Of a DNA stretch of 64,000 nucleotides, positions 57,001-64,000 are shown piece by piece. Both the position numbers and the translations under genes were made by a program. The DNA comes from Pyrrhoderma lamaoense (Eukaryota > Basidiomycota > Agaricomycetes > Hymenochaetales > Hymenochaetaceae), in NCBI GenBank assembly GCA_002794735.1, contig NBAZ01000006.1, positions 1,488,001 to 1,552,000 on the forward strand, given 5' to 3'. The notes below the pieces were generated by a model. That model did no database searches, had not been told where the DNA came from, and worked only from the letters and a program-made list of their open reading frames with translations. Position 1 is the stretch's first letter, and each line of letters opens with the position of its first letter.

Positions 57001-58662
57001 TTGTAGCGCTCCAGCAGTTTGTACTACAGCGGCAGATGTATTGTTCTCTCTGCTTTCTTTATCTTTACTGTTCCCAACCAGCTCAACCATCGGATTAGAA
57101 ATGAAAACTCGAAGTTTTTCGTGATCAATGGTTACTTTATTTTCGTGCAAGAAGGGAAGACCAAGTATTAAAGGAGCACAGAGGTTAGAAGTTACAGCAG
57201 CCCGAAGTATTTTGGATTTCCATTTACTCCCTTTCTTTCCCACAGCGAACAAGACATATTCACGGATCCATTGTACGTTTTTCTTTTTCTGTTTTGCAGC
57301 GAGGTATTGTTGATCAATTGCAAGTGAGACACAGATGGGAGTCTTTAGTGTGAAGTGTTTAAGAGTTAGTTGCTTAGCTAACTTTTCGTCAATCAGAACT
57401 AGAGAAGAGCCATTGTCAATAAGAGCGGTGGTTTCGATGAGAGGGCCAGATTTGGGTCCTTGAATTGTACAAGGCCAAAAGATCTGAGGCATAGAAAGAG
57501 GGGCGACGTACTCGCTATCGCTGCTATCATACCCCGCGTAGACGGCAGACGCAGTTACGGTTTGGTCGTGGGTTTCAGGATCTTCATCAGGCTCGGTCAA
57601 GCCTGTATTCTCATCCGTCACGCTAGCCCTGTCCGTGGGGTGCCCTTGACCGTATTGAGCTACGGCATGCGCAGGTAACTGGGGGTGGAATTGCGTGATG
57701 TCGGAGAGCGCGTTCACTCTGGCCTGAATAGGCCTACGAGTAAAAAGGGGTGGGAGAGGTGGCATATTTGGAGGTCGCACTTTAAGACCTTCCGCATCGG
57801 TCAGGACCTTACGATTTTGCAAGTTGGATGGCAGGGTGCATTCAAAACTCAAATGGTTAGTGTAGAAGTGCCTGCACTTGAAACATCCGTTATGCCTTAA
57901 CAATAGTTGTCTCTCTCCATCCGAAAGACGAGTGAAAGAGGGTTGCCCTTTTGCAGAATATTGATTTACAGTGGTCGGGCGTGAAGTCGAGGGGTGGTTA
58001 CGTCCCCCTTGTAGATTAGTGTTGGTGATCACACGTTTATTGTCAATCCCACCAGATCGTCTCTCTTTCGACATCATCTCTGCAATAAGTTGACGATTGT
58101 TTCTACAGACCTCATCGGCCGCCTGCAACTTTTTGAGCCAGGCGTCAATTCCCTGAACCGTAGCGACATGGCGTATTTCTTCTGTGTTCACCATTCTTGC
58201 TAGGTCTTTATCGAGGTGGGCATTCATGTGCATCCGGATTTCAACCGGCGAAAGGTGGTAGGGCGTTCCAGTAAGCAACTCGTTCTTTGACAATATGTCG
58301 TAATAGAAATCCATTATTTTTCGTTCCCCCTGGACGCAGGTCTCTATTTCGTCCCTTTCCTTCGCTTCCCAGCCAGGTTCAAGTGCGATTTCCCGTACTC
58401 TCCGGGCGAAGTGGTCAAAGTTCATTAAGTTAACGACTATTGCTTCGGCCTCGACGTAATTTCTTATCTCAATAAGTCGAATGCCTGCTGTGGCAACTTT
58501 AACTTGGTCATTCTCATCGACCCCCTTAGTAGCGAAGAAGGCTTTGCAAGCTGTTTTCCAGTTTGCAAAGGTACGGGGTGTTAGACGACCCTCCGTAAGT
58601 ATAGGGACTTTGGAGGGGTTATCAGCAATTAACTGGGAGGCAGGTCGACCTGGGAGTGGCAT
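54094..58662 (-). CDS. Gag-pol polyprotein of a Ty3/gypsy chromovirus
   Basis: A single 1,522-aa frame without breaks. Order of domains with rough residues: Gag from 1; a zinc knuckle of unusual spacing near 258-273 (CFKCRHF...HLSFEC); protease near 412 with active site LIDNGSS; reverse transcriptase around 600-820 with the catalytic YLDD near 751 (CYVYLDDIII); RNase H from about 900 (FLHTDASDTRTGACLSFG); integrase with HHCC zinc finger (HDDLGHFG near 1094, CEACQRN near 1134) and DDE residues in AIDFVGPLP, IVSDRDHLF and GMLERTNK; and a C-terminal chromodomain from about 1464 (EEEWTIENILDRR, YLVRWAGQG, LWLPAKEV). The chromodomain is thought to direct insertion to marked chromatin. Gag and Pol share one frame, so no frameshift is used. 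Confidence 0.96.
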   Translation of the reverse strand: MPLPGRPASQLIADNPSKVPILTEGRLTPRTFANWKTACKAFFATKGVDENDQVKVATAGIRLIEIRNYVEAEAIVVNLMNFDHFARRVREIALEPGWEAKERDEIETCVQGERKIMDFYYDILSKNELLTGTPYHLSPVEIRMHMNAHLDKDLARMVNTEEIRHVATVQGIDAWLKKLQAADEVCRNNRQLIAEMMSKERRSGGIDNKRVITNTNLQGGRNHPSTSRPTTVNQYSAKGQPSFTRLSDGERQLLLRHNGCFKCRHFYTNHLSFECTLPSNLQNRKVLTDAEGLKVRPPNMPPLPPLFTRRPIQARVNALSDITQFHPQLPAHAVAQYGQGHPTDRASVTDENTGLTEPDEDPETHDQTVTASAVYAGYDSSDSEYVAPLSMPQIFWPCTIQGPKSGPLIETTALIDNGSSLVLIDEKLAKQLTLKHFTLKTPICVSLAIDQQYLAAKQKKKNVQWIREYVLFAVGKKGSKWKSKILRAAVTSNLCAPLILGLPFLHENKVTIDHEKLRVFISNPMVELVGNSKDKESRENNTSAAVVQTAGALQKQIAQIESELRKMYHDLFRDEIYPVHELPPDPVHSFKLIDPNKTIKARQYSCPRKFREAWDIILKQHLQAGRIVPSASSVSSPAFLIPKSDPLELPRMVIDSRELNANTVPDNYPLPRVDDILAACARSRIFGKIDLSQAFHQTLVQADQRYLTAFTTPLGMFEWTVMPMGLRNAPATHQRRMTMALQGLHGHICYVYLDDIIIWAEDIPEYLRRIHKVLQALRKAKLVLSRKKTVLISDSLSFLGHKIDSDGIHVDTSKMEKLSQWPVPKSASDVRSFLGLLRYVSAFIPDLASHTAILHPLTSKEAEKRFPVWTPKHQKAFQSIRKLVLSPKCLTSIDHFSPGENKIFLHTDASDTRTGACLSFGSSPDKARPVGYFSQPLKGAHLNYTVGEKELLAIVRAVKKFRSDLIGEKFTILTDHKPLQHFLTQKDLSRRQARWQETLSDYVFDIQYVPGSQNTVADALSRLPNVASLNMSITTDEKVLQEIKNAYPNDSFCLSLLQNPDKNLGFRVLNGLLFYGERLVIPNKPEIREAIFKLAHDDLGHFGIDKAYSSLAEAYYWPNMRKELEKKYIPSCEACQRNKSSTNKTVGPLHPLPIADHRFDTVAIDFVGPLPEDEGYNYLCTMSDQLNADVRLVPCHKDISAKEFAQLFFSSWYNEHGLPLNIVSDRDHLFLSSFWKELHKITGITLKMSTAFHPQTDGMLERTNKTVIQTLRFSVDRQQKGWVKALPMVRFCIMNTVNKSTGFSPFQLLYGHSPRMIPPLTTTPGNCELSDPEQFVKKILENEQLAKDTLLIAKRRQTQQANKFRKDEIKYKPGEFVMLSTLHRRRDYMQKGDDRVAKFMARWDGKYKVLKAFPDTSTYKLLMPNQKKRYATFHSSLLKPFIPNDETSYPSCVKIIPPPVLTADGEEEWTIENILDRRKRGRGYQYLVRWAGQGPEDDLWLPAKEVKDCEALDRFEEKNGRV

Positions 58663-58850
58663 GGCTCTGTAAGATAAGAATGTTCTTGGTGATTCTTTTC
58701 GCTGGGTTTATAAGCTTCGTGGATAAGGTTTCAGGGGCTTAAATCACGGACAGACAGGGGCTAGGTCTCAAATTTTCCGGGGCAGTGAGTCTCAAGGATT
58801 TCCGGGGGGCCACAGCCGCGTGGTACAGTCAGAAAGTCTTTAAAAAAAAG

Positions 58851-59075
58851 TGGAATCCTCTTCCTTCCTTAGGGTGGTCACACCTAGAACTAAAGAGGAA
58901 CCGACTGTATTCCGAAGACGGTAAGAAAGAAGTCTAAAGTACACAAAAGTACTAACCTGTATTCCGAAGACGGTAAGAAAGAAGTAAGGAGCGTCTTCGA
59001 GATACAGGGGTATTTATATAGTCTATTTAGGGTAATACTCTATGATGTAATGGATGCGGTCATGTGTAGCTTACA
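58851..59075 (-). repeat. Chromovirus 5' LTR
   Basis: Identical by eye to 53790-54014. On the minus strand it starts TGTAAGCTACAC and ends GGATTCCA; it lies upstream of the gag-pol start. Confidence 0.93.
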
Positions 59076-59145
59076 TACTCTAACTATACTGCAAGTCGGG
59101 TGGGCAGAGAAATACATGTTTTTATCTCAAGTCATAGCTTCGGAT
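59076..59145. repeat. Dispersed repeat R1, copy 2, right part
   Basis: After the second TACTC the sequence reads CTATACTGCAAGTCGGGTGG and TACATG..TTTATCTCAA, matching copy 1 near 28886-28940. It proves that the chromovirus split an R1 copy. A run of about ten G follows at 59148. Confidence 0.65.
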
Positions 59146-59350
59146 AGGGGGGGGGGGCAAAGGGTAGCAAGAAAAGCTCAAAAACAGGAGGGTCACGCAA
59201 GTATTACCAGAAAAACAACAACACATAAAAACCACCCTAAGCAACGGGAAAAAAAGGAAAAGACATGATAAACATCAAATCGCCCGTCGACCGTCTCCCC
59301 ATCGACAGATAAAAGTCATCTTTTAACCGGGTTTTGTTTCCCTCTTTCCC

Positions 59351-60345
59351 TTATTCTTTCACAAGCATATCAGCAATACTGGCGGTCTGCAAAGTTGATA
59401 AGAAACCACAGAACATAGCAAAGATGGCTATCCTAGCGATAATCTTCGCTCAGGAAGGCGCAAGGACACTAAGCACACCAATTTGGATACCTGGAGAGCC
59501 TAGGTTGGTGAATCCACAACGTACGTAAGTGGTGATTGTATGTGCTCGGTTGGGAGAGAGGGTTGTCAGAGGCCATGATCGTTTGGAGATCTGTCATATA
59601 CATAATTACGATTTTATCAATAATCTAGTTGATCTCGAGAGAAGGGGGGAGTAGAACACAGACCAAGATAAACCACAAACTGATTCAAAGCAAGTTTCAT
59701 AACATGTAACTGCGAACCCCTCAGGATCTCACCACGAGGTAAAAACACGTATCCGATAAGCAGCTGTAACGTCAACTCATGAATCCCAACCGCATTCCTG
59801 ATCCAGGTGAGTAAGCCGTTGAAAGCGGCCACAAGGGACACATTCGTCAACACGTTCAACAAGATCGATCCGGCTCTCATGAACCTGAACCAGTCTCCCT
59901 TGGAGAACGCGTGAAGAGCATTCACGGGCGGGTTATTGACTGCGTGTCCTCAGACTACGTTGATCGTGCCCCGTCACACGAGTTTGTCGTCTTCGGGTAT
60001 ACGCATCTTGCTGATGGTGAACAAAACTGGGATAGACATGAGGAAGGCCGTAACAGGGTTTTGGGCGGTATTGTAAGGGCGATGTATGCAGATAACACGG
60101 AACGTGCAATAGTTGAAGAACTTAAAGTAATGGATGATAAGTATATCACAAACGGGTGAAAGGGAACGGCCAGAGAGAAAGACAAATAATTTAAGGAAAA
60201 AAAGAGTTGTGTAACACATACTGGAAGCCATAGTTAAGTGTAGCTCAGATTGAGTCATAAGGTCGACATAAGGTTTGACGATATAAGCACCTTCGCTCTG
60301 CGCAACTTAGGGCAAGGAAGCGGCCCGAGAAACGTTCATAATGTT
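59351..60345 (-). pseudogene. Concentrative nucleoside transporter (CNT), 5'-truncated and broken
   Basis: Blocks on the minus strand match the C-terminal half of CNT transporters: [123 protein letters not shown] and [20 protein letters not shown] then IARIAIFAMFCGFLSTLQTA. Three in-frame TGA codons occur (after KLV, INVV and LAPS); the last sits where relatives have Arg, so CGA to TGA is likely. One base is lost at about 60058 between KTLL and TAFLM. The N-terminal half (gate and early helices) is absent. It is therefore a pseudogene in a decaying region. Confidence 0.8.
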
Positions 60346-60710
60346 GAAGAAGAAAAAGCAAGCAGATTTCATGTTGAAGACGGAGCGACATAGTACATCA
60401 TGTGAACAAATGCGATGAAGATAATCTCAGAGAGCTGTGATGATTGTTTGGTCAAGTGACGAAAAAATTAAAGACGATACAAAAGTCATTTGAAATTACA
60501 ACTGACAGTAATAAGGGGGACCCATTATGGCGAAAACCGTCAAGACTGTGTTCCAAGAGATAACTAGGATGGGTTGGAAGCGACTGGCTGGAAGATAGCA
60601 CTCGATTGTCGTAAATAGAGACAGATAATCGCAGAGTGATTTACTTTATGATGACTAATCTGACACTGGATATCCAAAGTATGATTATTAAGCAGTTTAA
60701 TATGATAACA
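60346..60710. other. Spacer between CNT remnant and AT-rich island
   Basis: No gene seen. The missing N-terminal half of the transporter was looked for here and not found. Confidence 0.4.
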
Positions 60711-62175
60711 TTTTCTCGCGGTTGTACACAAAAGATTTAGTATAATTAATTAATGTTAGCAAAAATCATATAAGACCAATAATAGTCAAAAATAATTAAT
60801 TCAGCAAAAATAGTAAACACACAACAACATTGCATTAGAAAAACTCCCAAAAGGGAACCAAAATTGGCAAAAATCACATGATAAAACCATAACACCAATA
60901 GCAGTAAAAAAATAGTATACAAAACCAATAAAAGTAAAAAAACAGTATATAATGTTAATAATAACAATTATATCAAAACATCAAAGATTAAAAACACACT
61001 ATAACACTATTAAAAATGAAAAAAATGAATATTAGAATGAATAAAAGATATTGAATAATACCAAATATGGATAAAAAATAATAACATTAATGTTAGATAA
61101 AGTTATGCATCACCAATAATAGTAAAAAATGTTAGATAATGTTAACAATAGTAAAAAAAATAATATATAACACCAATAATAATAAAAATAGATATTAAGC
61201 CTAAAATAGTATAAATTATTATATATTATCAAAAATATAAAATTAATAAAAATAATATAATGTGAAAAATTAAAAATACATGAAATAATGTAGTTATAAA
61301 AACAAATAATATTAATATAAACATTAATAGAAGTTATGTAACACCGATAACAGTAAAAAAATGCTAAATAACATGAATAATAATAAAAAACCAAAGTATA
61401 ATATTAAAAAAAAATATTATATAAAATAAAAAAACAAAAAATGAAAAATAAATTCAAAAAATTAATAATTATATATTGTTGTAAATAATAAGAAAAATAG
61501 AAAAAAAATATTTAGTGACCATCAAAAAAACATAATATCATAATAAAAAGTATATAATATTATATTAAAACAAGTTGTATAAAAACATCAAAAAATTAAA
61601 TAATATGGCATCAAAATAGATTATATAATATTTTTAAATAAAAAATATCATAAAACCAATGATAGCAAAAACAATATGAAGCATATTACATAATATTAAA
61701 AAAATTAATCACAGCAATATATTAATAGCAAAATGAAAGTATATCAAAAAATGAATTATAAAATTATTAAAAAAAAATGAATAATGTTAAATAATAAAGA
61801 AATGTTAAGTAACACACACAATTACAAAGAAATAATAAGATGAATAATTAAAAACAAAATATAAAATAAATAATATCATGAGAACAAGAATAACAAAAAT
61901 AAATGTTATATAAGATAAAAATTAAATAAAAAATAAAGAAAATTAAATTGAGAAGAATAATAAATAAATTCAGGTTGAAAATTAGATTATTAATAATTAG
62001 ATATTATTGTAAATAATGAAAAAAATATTAGATATATAATTACACAACAAAAATTATATAACCAGAAAAAACCATTATATAATTATACATTAATTATGTA
62101 GTATATTTAAAAATAAGCACAGTATGAGAATGATAATAACAAAAATGATGTAAAGCATATTTTATAATATCAAAA
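60711..62175. other. AT-rich island, about 1.5 kb
   Basis: Almost entirely A/T with recurring short words (ATAATA, AAAAAATA, CACCAATAATAG, ATATTAATA). Short units such as CACCAATAATAGTAAAAAA recur in diverged form (60769, 60891, 61111, 61171). Reading frames here are Tyr/Leu/Phe-rich by composition only. No mitochondrial gene was recognised. It may be heterochromatin shaped by C-to-T mutation, or an old simple-repeat array. Confidence 0.7.
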
Positions 62176-62191
62176 AAGTTAGGTGAAGTTA

Positions 62192-62225
62192 TAAACGCAC
62201 GACGAGCGAAGCGAGGAGGCGTTAA
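62192..62225. repeat. Hairpin with constant loop, first instance
   Basis: Stem AACGC/GCGTT (62194-62198 and 62219-62223) around the loop ACGACGAGCGAAGCGAGGAG. The same loop occurs at 62286-62308 and 62641-62663 but on a different stem. Confidence 0.6.
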
Positions 62226-62260
62226 AACAAAGTTACTGTTGAATTAGGGTTGTAAAAGGT

Positions 62261-62972
62261 GTTAGGTGTTAGGTGAAAATTGTCGAACCGACGAGCGCAG
62301 CGAGGAGGCGACAATCGAAAAGACGATGAAAAACAAGGAAGCGACAGGTAGCTGATGCTACTCATATTCCCGTTTCGCATAGTATTTATATGCTCTTCAG
62401 GCTATCCTAGTTTTGGTAAGTGGTGCAACGATCACACAATATGTTGCAATATTTGCGTGATATGACATCATGTAGTGCGGGTAAAAACGTACCGGGATTA
62501 GGCGATAATCAGGTGGTCGCTTTAGTAACATGGTCCGTGCACTTCTGTGATCCCGATTTTCTCCGGGATCACATGATATGGTGCGCGTATTACTAAGCCT
62601 TACCTTACTAAAGTGGTTAGGTGTTAGGTGAAAATTGTCGAACCGACGAGCGCAGCGAGGAGGCGACAATCGAAAAGACGATGAAAAACAAGGAAGCGAC
62701 GGGTAGCTGATGCTACTCATATTCCCGTTTCGCATAGTATTTATATGCTCTTCAGGCTATCCTAGTTTGGTAAGTGGTGCAACAATCACGCAATATGTTG
62801 CAATATTTGCGTGATATGACATCATGTAGTGCGGGTAAAAACGTACCGAGATTAGGCGATAATCGGGTGGTCGCCTTAGTAACATGGTCCGTGCACTTCT
62901 GTGATCCCGATTTTCTCCGGGGTCACGTGATATGGTGCGCGTATTACTAAGCCTTACCTTACTAAAGTGGTT
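62261..62972. repeat. Two tandem copies of a 354-355-bp hairpin-rich subtelomere-like unit
   Basis: Copy 1 starts at 62261 and copy 2 at 62616, both with GTTAGGTGTTAGGTGAAAAT; they differ at few positions. Each unit contains several inverted repeats: ATTGTCG/CGACAAT (62279-62285 and 62309-62315; 62634-62640 and 62664-62670), ATCACRCAA/TTGCGTGAT (62431 and 62785), AGGCGA/TCGCYT and GTGATCCCG/CGGGRTCAC (62547-62572; 62901-62926). Each unit begins with telomere-like TTAGGTG words. No protein is coded. Confidence 0.85.
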
Positions 62973-62974
62973 AG

Positions 62975-62996
62975 GTAATCGGCTTTAGCCGATTAC
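62975..62996. repeat. Perfect 9-bp hairpin with TTTA loop
   Basis: GTAATCGGC and GCCGATTAC separated by TTTA, directly after the second tandem unit. It looks like the start of a third, replaced unit. Confidence 0.8.
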
Positions 62997-63018
62997 GTAA
63001 CTACGGTCCAAGCATGTT

Positions 63019-63165
63019 AACCGGTTAGGGTTAGGTGTTAGGGTTCCGTGTTAGGTGTTAGGGTTAGTAGTTAGCTAGAAGTGTTACTAAGTTAATTACT
63101 CTTCTTAATTTCTTAAGCATTGTACTTACGGTTAGGTGTTAGGTTGTTAGGTGTTAGTGTTAGTA
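63019..63165 (+). repeat. Degenerate telomere-like repeats (TTAGGG / TTAGGTG)
   Basis: Runs such as GGTTAGGGTTAGGTGTTAGG (63023 on) and GGTTAGGTGTTAGG (63130 on) mix the canonical TTAGGG with TTAGGTG. The G-rich strand points to the right. With the neighbouring repeats this marks a subtelomere or an internal telomere scar. Confidence 0.75.
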
Positions 63166-63384
63166 TCCTAAACACTCTCTGTTAATACCGTCTGTTGCCA
63201 GTGATATATTCCGAAGTACCTACAAGATGTAGTTGCGCTAATGAACGATGTGATCCTTGTTTCCATATTAGTTTCGATTGCTTTCTCCTCCGGGTTACTA
63301 CCCTCGGGGTACGACATATCTCAGTCAGTCAAAGGTTAGTCCCATGGCAGCTTACTGTCGGCCTACACCGAATAGCAGGGCTTT

Positions 63385-64000
63385 TCACCAATGGGCCTGA
63401 GTCCAACCTTTACTAACACGGTCCGGAGATGAACGAAGATGAATATTGTGAACTTCCGGTTCACTATCGACTTCCATTAATGATTCCTCCTCAGTAATCT
63501 GGGAAGACACCGGTGGAGTTTCATACTCTTCTTCTAGAATTTGTTCATCCATCATTTCTAAAACTGTCTTTTTCCAAAGACTAGATAAATCGAATAAATT
63601 GCGAGTCCTTTTACGACTTACAATCATTCTTCTATTGAGGATATCTGTGTTCCGTAGATCCGGAATCCAAGTCTCTTTTTTGAGTGGGGCCTGTTGTTAA
63701 TAACAGACCGTTGCCAGCTGTAAGCTCCACATCGCAATGATAATTGGCCGGAGGTGCGGGATATTCAATGGAGAATTGTTTAGTGTCAGCTTTGCTGAGC
63801 CACGACTTCCAGTATCCAAATATAGTTTTAGATAATTCATTAGCATTGAAATAGTTCCATACCGGGTTAAATTCTGTTTTAAGGACAAGAACGTCTACGT
63901 GCTCACTCGACTTATTTACTTTTAGTCGACTTTCCCATCGTTGTTGTCTGTTCTCCTTACACCAGTTTTTGACCAGGTTACTCGGGTACCCTCGCTTTGT
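63385..64000 (-). pseudogene. C-terminal part of a reverse-transcriptase-like retroelement ORF, frame-broken
   Basis: The minus strand from the right edge reads TKRGYPSNLVKNWCKENRQQ, VLVLKTEFNPVWNYFNANEL, FGYWKSWLSK, then after a frame change in an A-run near 63685 ETWIPDLRNTDILNRRMIVS RKRTRNLFDLSSLWKKTVLE, and an acidic tail. The RGYP segment after the catalytic part and the LKTxFNPVWNxFNAxEL and SRKRTRNLFD blocks remind me of the C-terminus of reverse transcriptases carried by basidiomycete telomere-associated Penelope-like elements (Coprina type). The catalytic domain lies beyond the window, so this is from memory of family pattern. The position beside telomere-like repeats supports it. 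Confidence 0.5.

Larger units (their letters stand above)
53790..59075 (-). mobile_element. Ty3/gypsy chromovirus, full length, young
   Basis: A 5,286-bp LTR retrotransposon in minus orientation. The 225-bp LTRs (TG...CA) appear identical, and the flanks carry the same five bases TACTC at 53785-53789 and 59076-59080, a perfect target duplication. One uninterrupted gag-pol ORF of 1,522 codons lies inside. Beside the 3' LTR the minus strand reads CGGGAGGAG, a good polypurine tract. The bases after the 5' LTR do not begin with the usual TGG, so the primer site is not obvious. Identical LTRs and an intact ORF show a recent insertion, probably still mobile or with mobile relatives. Confidence 0.95.

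Noticed and set aside
54530..57900. Plus-strand frames inside the chromovirus
   Set aside because: Shadows of the minus-strand gag-pol ORF.
60746..61394. Tyr/Leu/Phe-rich frames on the minus strand
   Set aside because: Product of extreme A/T composition; they look like membrane proteins only because TAT, TTT and TTA codons dominate.
62279..62730. Hammerhead ribozyme, as found in Penelope-like elements
   Set aside because: The hairpin unit has CCGACGA and GAAA nearby, but not the required CUGANGA core and GAAA in the right order around a stem II.
63195..63416. 73-aa plus-strand frame between telomere-like repeats and the RT remnant
   Set aside because: Antisense to the retroelement region and without recognisable features.
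1..64000. CRISPR arrays, bacterial operons or prophage
   Set aside because: Spliced eukaryotic genes throughout; no regularly spaced direct repeats with unique spacers.

Overview
The window is nuclear DNA of a filamentous basidiomycete, most likely an agaricomycete. Genes are cut by many short GT-AG introns, mostly about 42-70 nt. The conserved genes are fungal: the FKS1 glucan synthase, an Mtw1/Mis12-type kinetochore protein, Atg7, Sec61 alpha and cytosolic-type MnSOD. Two neighbouring membrane proteins belong to the DUF6533 family, which I know mainly from agaricomycetes. The lineage call rests on gene content and intron style; I could not search a database.

Layout. 1-640: 5' part of a secreted FAD-linked oxidase (minus). 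2.0-5.1 kb: ribosomal protein eL27 and a small cysteine-free secreted protein. 6.8-13.0 kb: FKS1. 13.7-20 kb: compact housekeeping block with Mis12, RPB9, a NOSIP-type U-box protein, an intron-containing tRNA-Gln, a 107-aa orphan and ribosomal P1. 20.5-25.5 kb: an unrecognised many-exon gene that looks like about ten diverged copies of one domain. 25.8-27.8 kb: HSP60. 28.5-34 kb: a dispersed repeat and two tandem DUF6533 genes. 34.8-38.9 kb: an LPMO-like secreted protein, MnSOD and an alpha/beta hydrolase. 40.0-41.5 kb: a non-coding stretch with box C/D snoRNA candidates, two of which have guides matching known 18S methylation sites. 41.9-45.2 kb: a decayed and an apparently working copy of a short-chain dehydrogenase. 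45.5-50.2 kb: ATG7 and SEC61. 51.3-53.0 kb: a broken coiled-coil gene. 53.8-59.1 kb: a young, structurally complete Ty3/gypsy chromovirus with identical LTRs, inserted in the dispersed repeat. 59.3-64.0 kb: a subtelomere-like landscape with a nucleoside-transporter pseudogene, a very AT-rich island, a hairpin-rich 355-bp tandem repeat, degenerate TTAGGG-like repeats and the end of a reverse-transcriptase-like ORF.

Two cautions. First, many otherwise good genes carry lone one-base losses, often in homopolymers: six in FKS1, and one or more in eL27, Mis12, ATG7, the oxidase, the hydrolase and the dehydrogenase. HSP60, SEC61, RPB9, NOSIP, P1 and the retrotransposon show none. Residual long-read assembly error is the simplest reading. 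Second, exon borders are read by eye.

Best candidates for undescribed biology: the tandem-domain gene at 20.5-25.5 kb with a recurring phase-1 intron, the hairpin-rich subtelomeric repeat whose constant loop sits on different complementary stems, and the snoRNA cluster.
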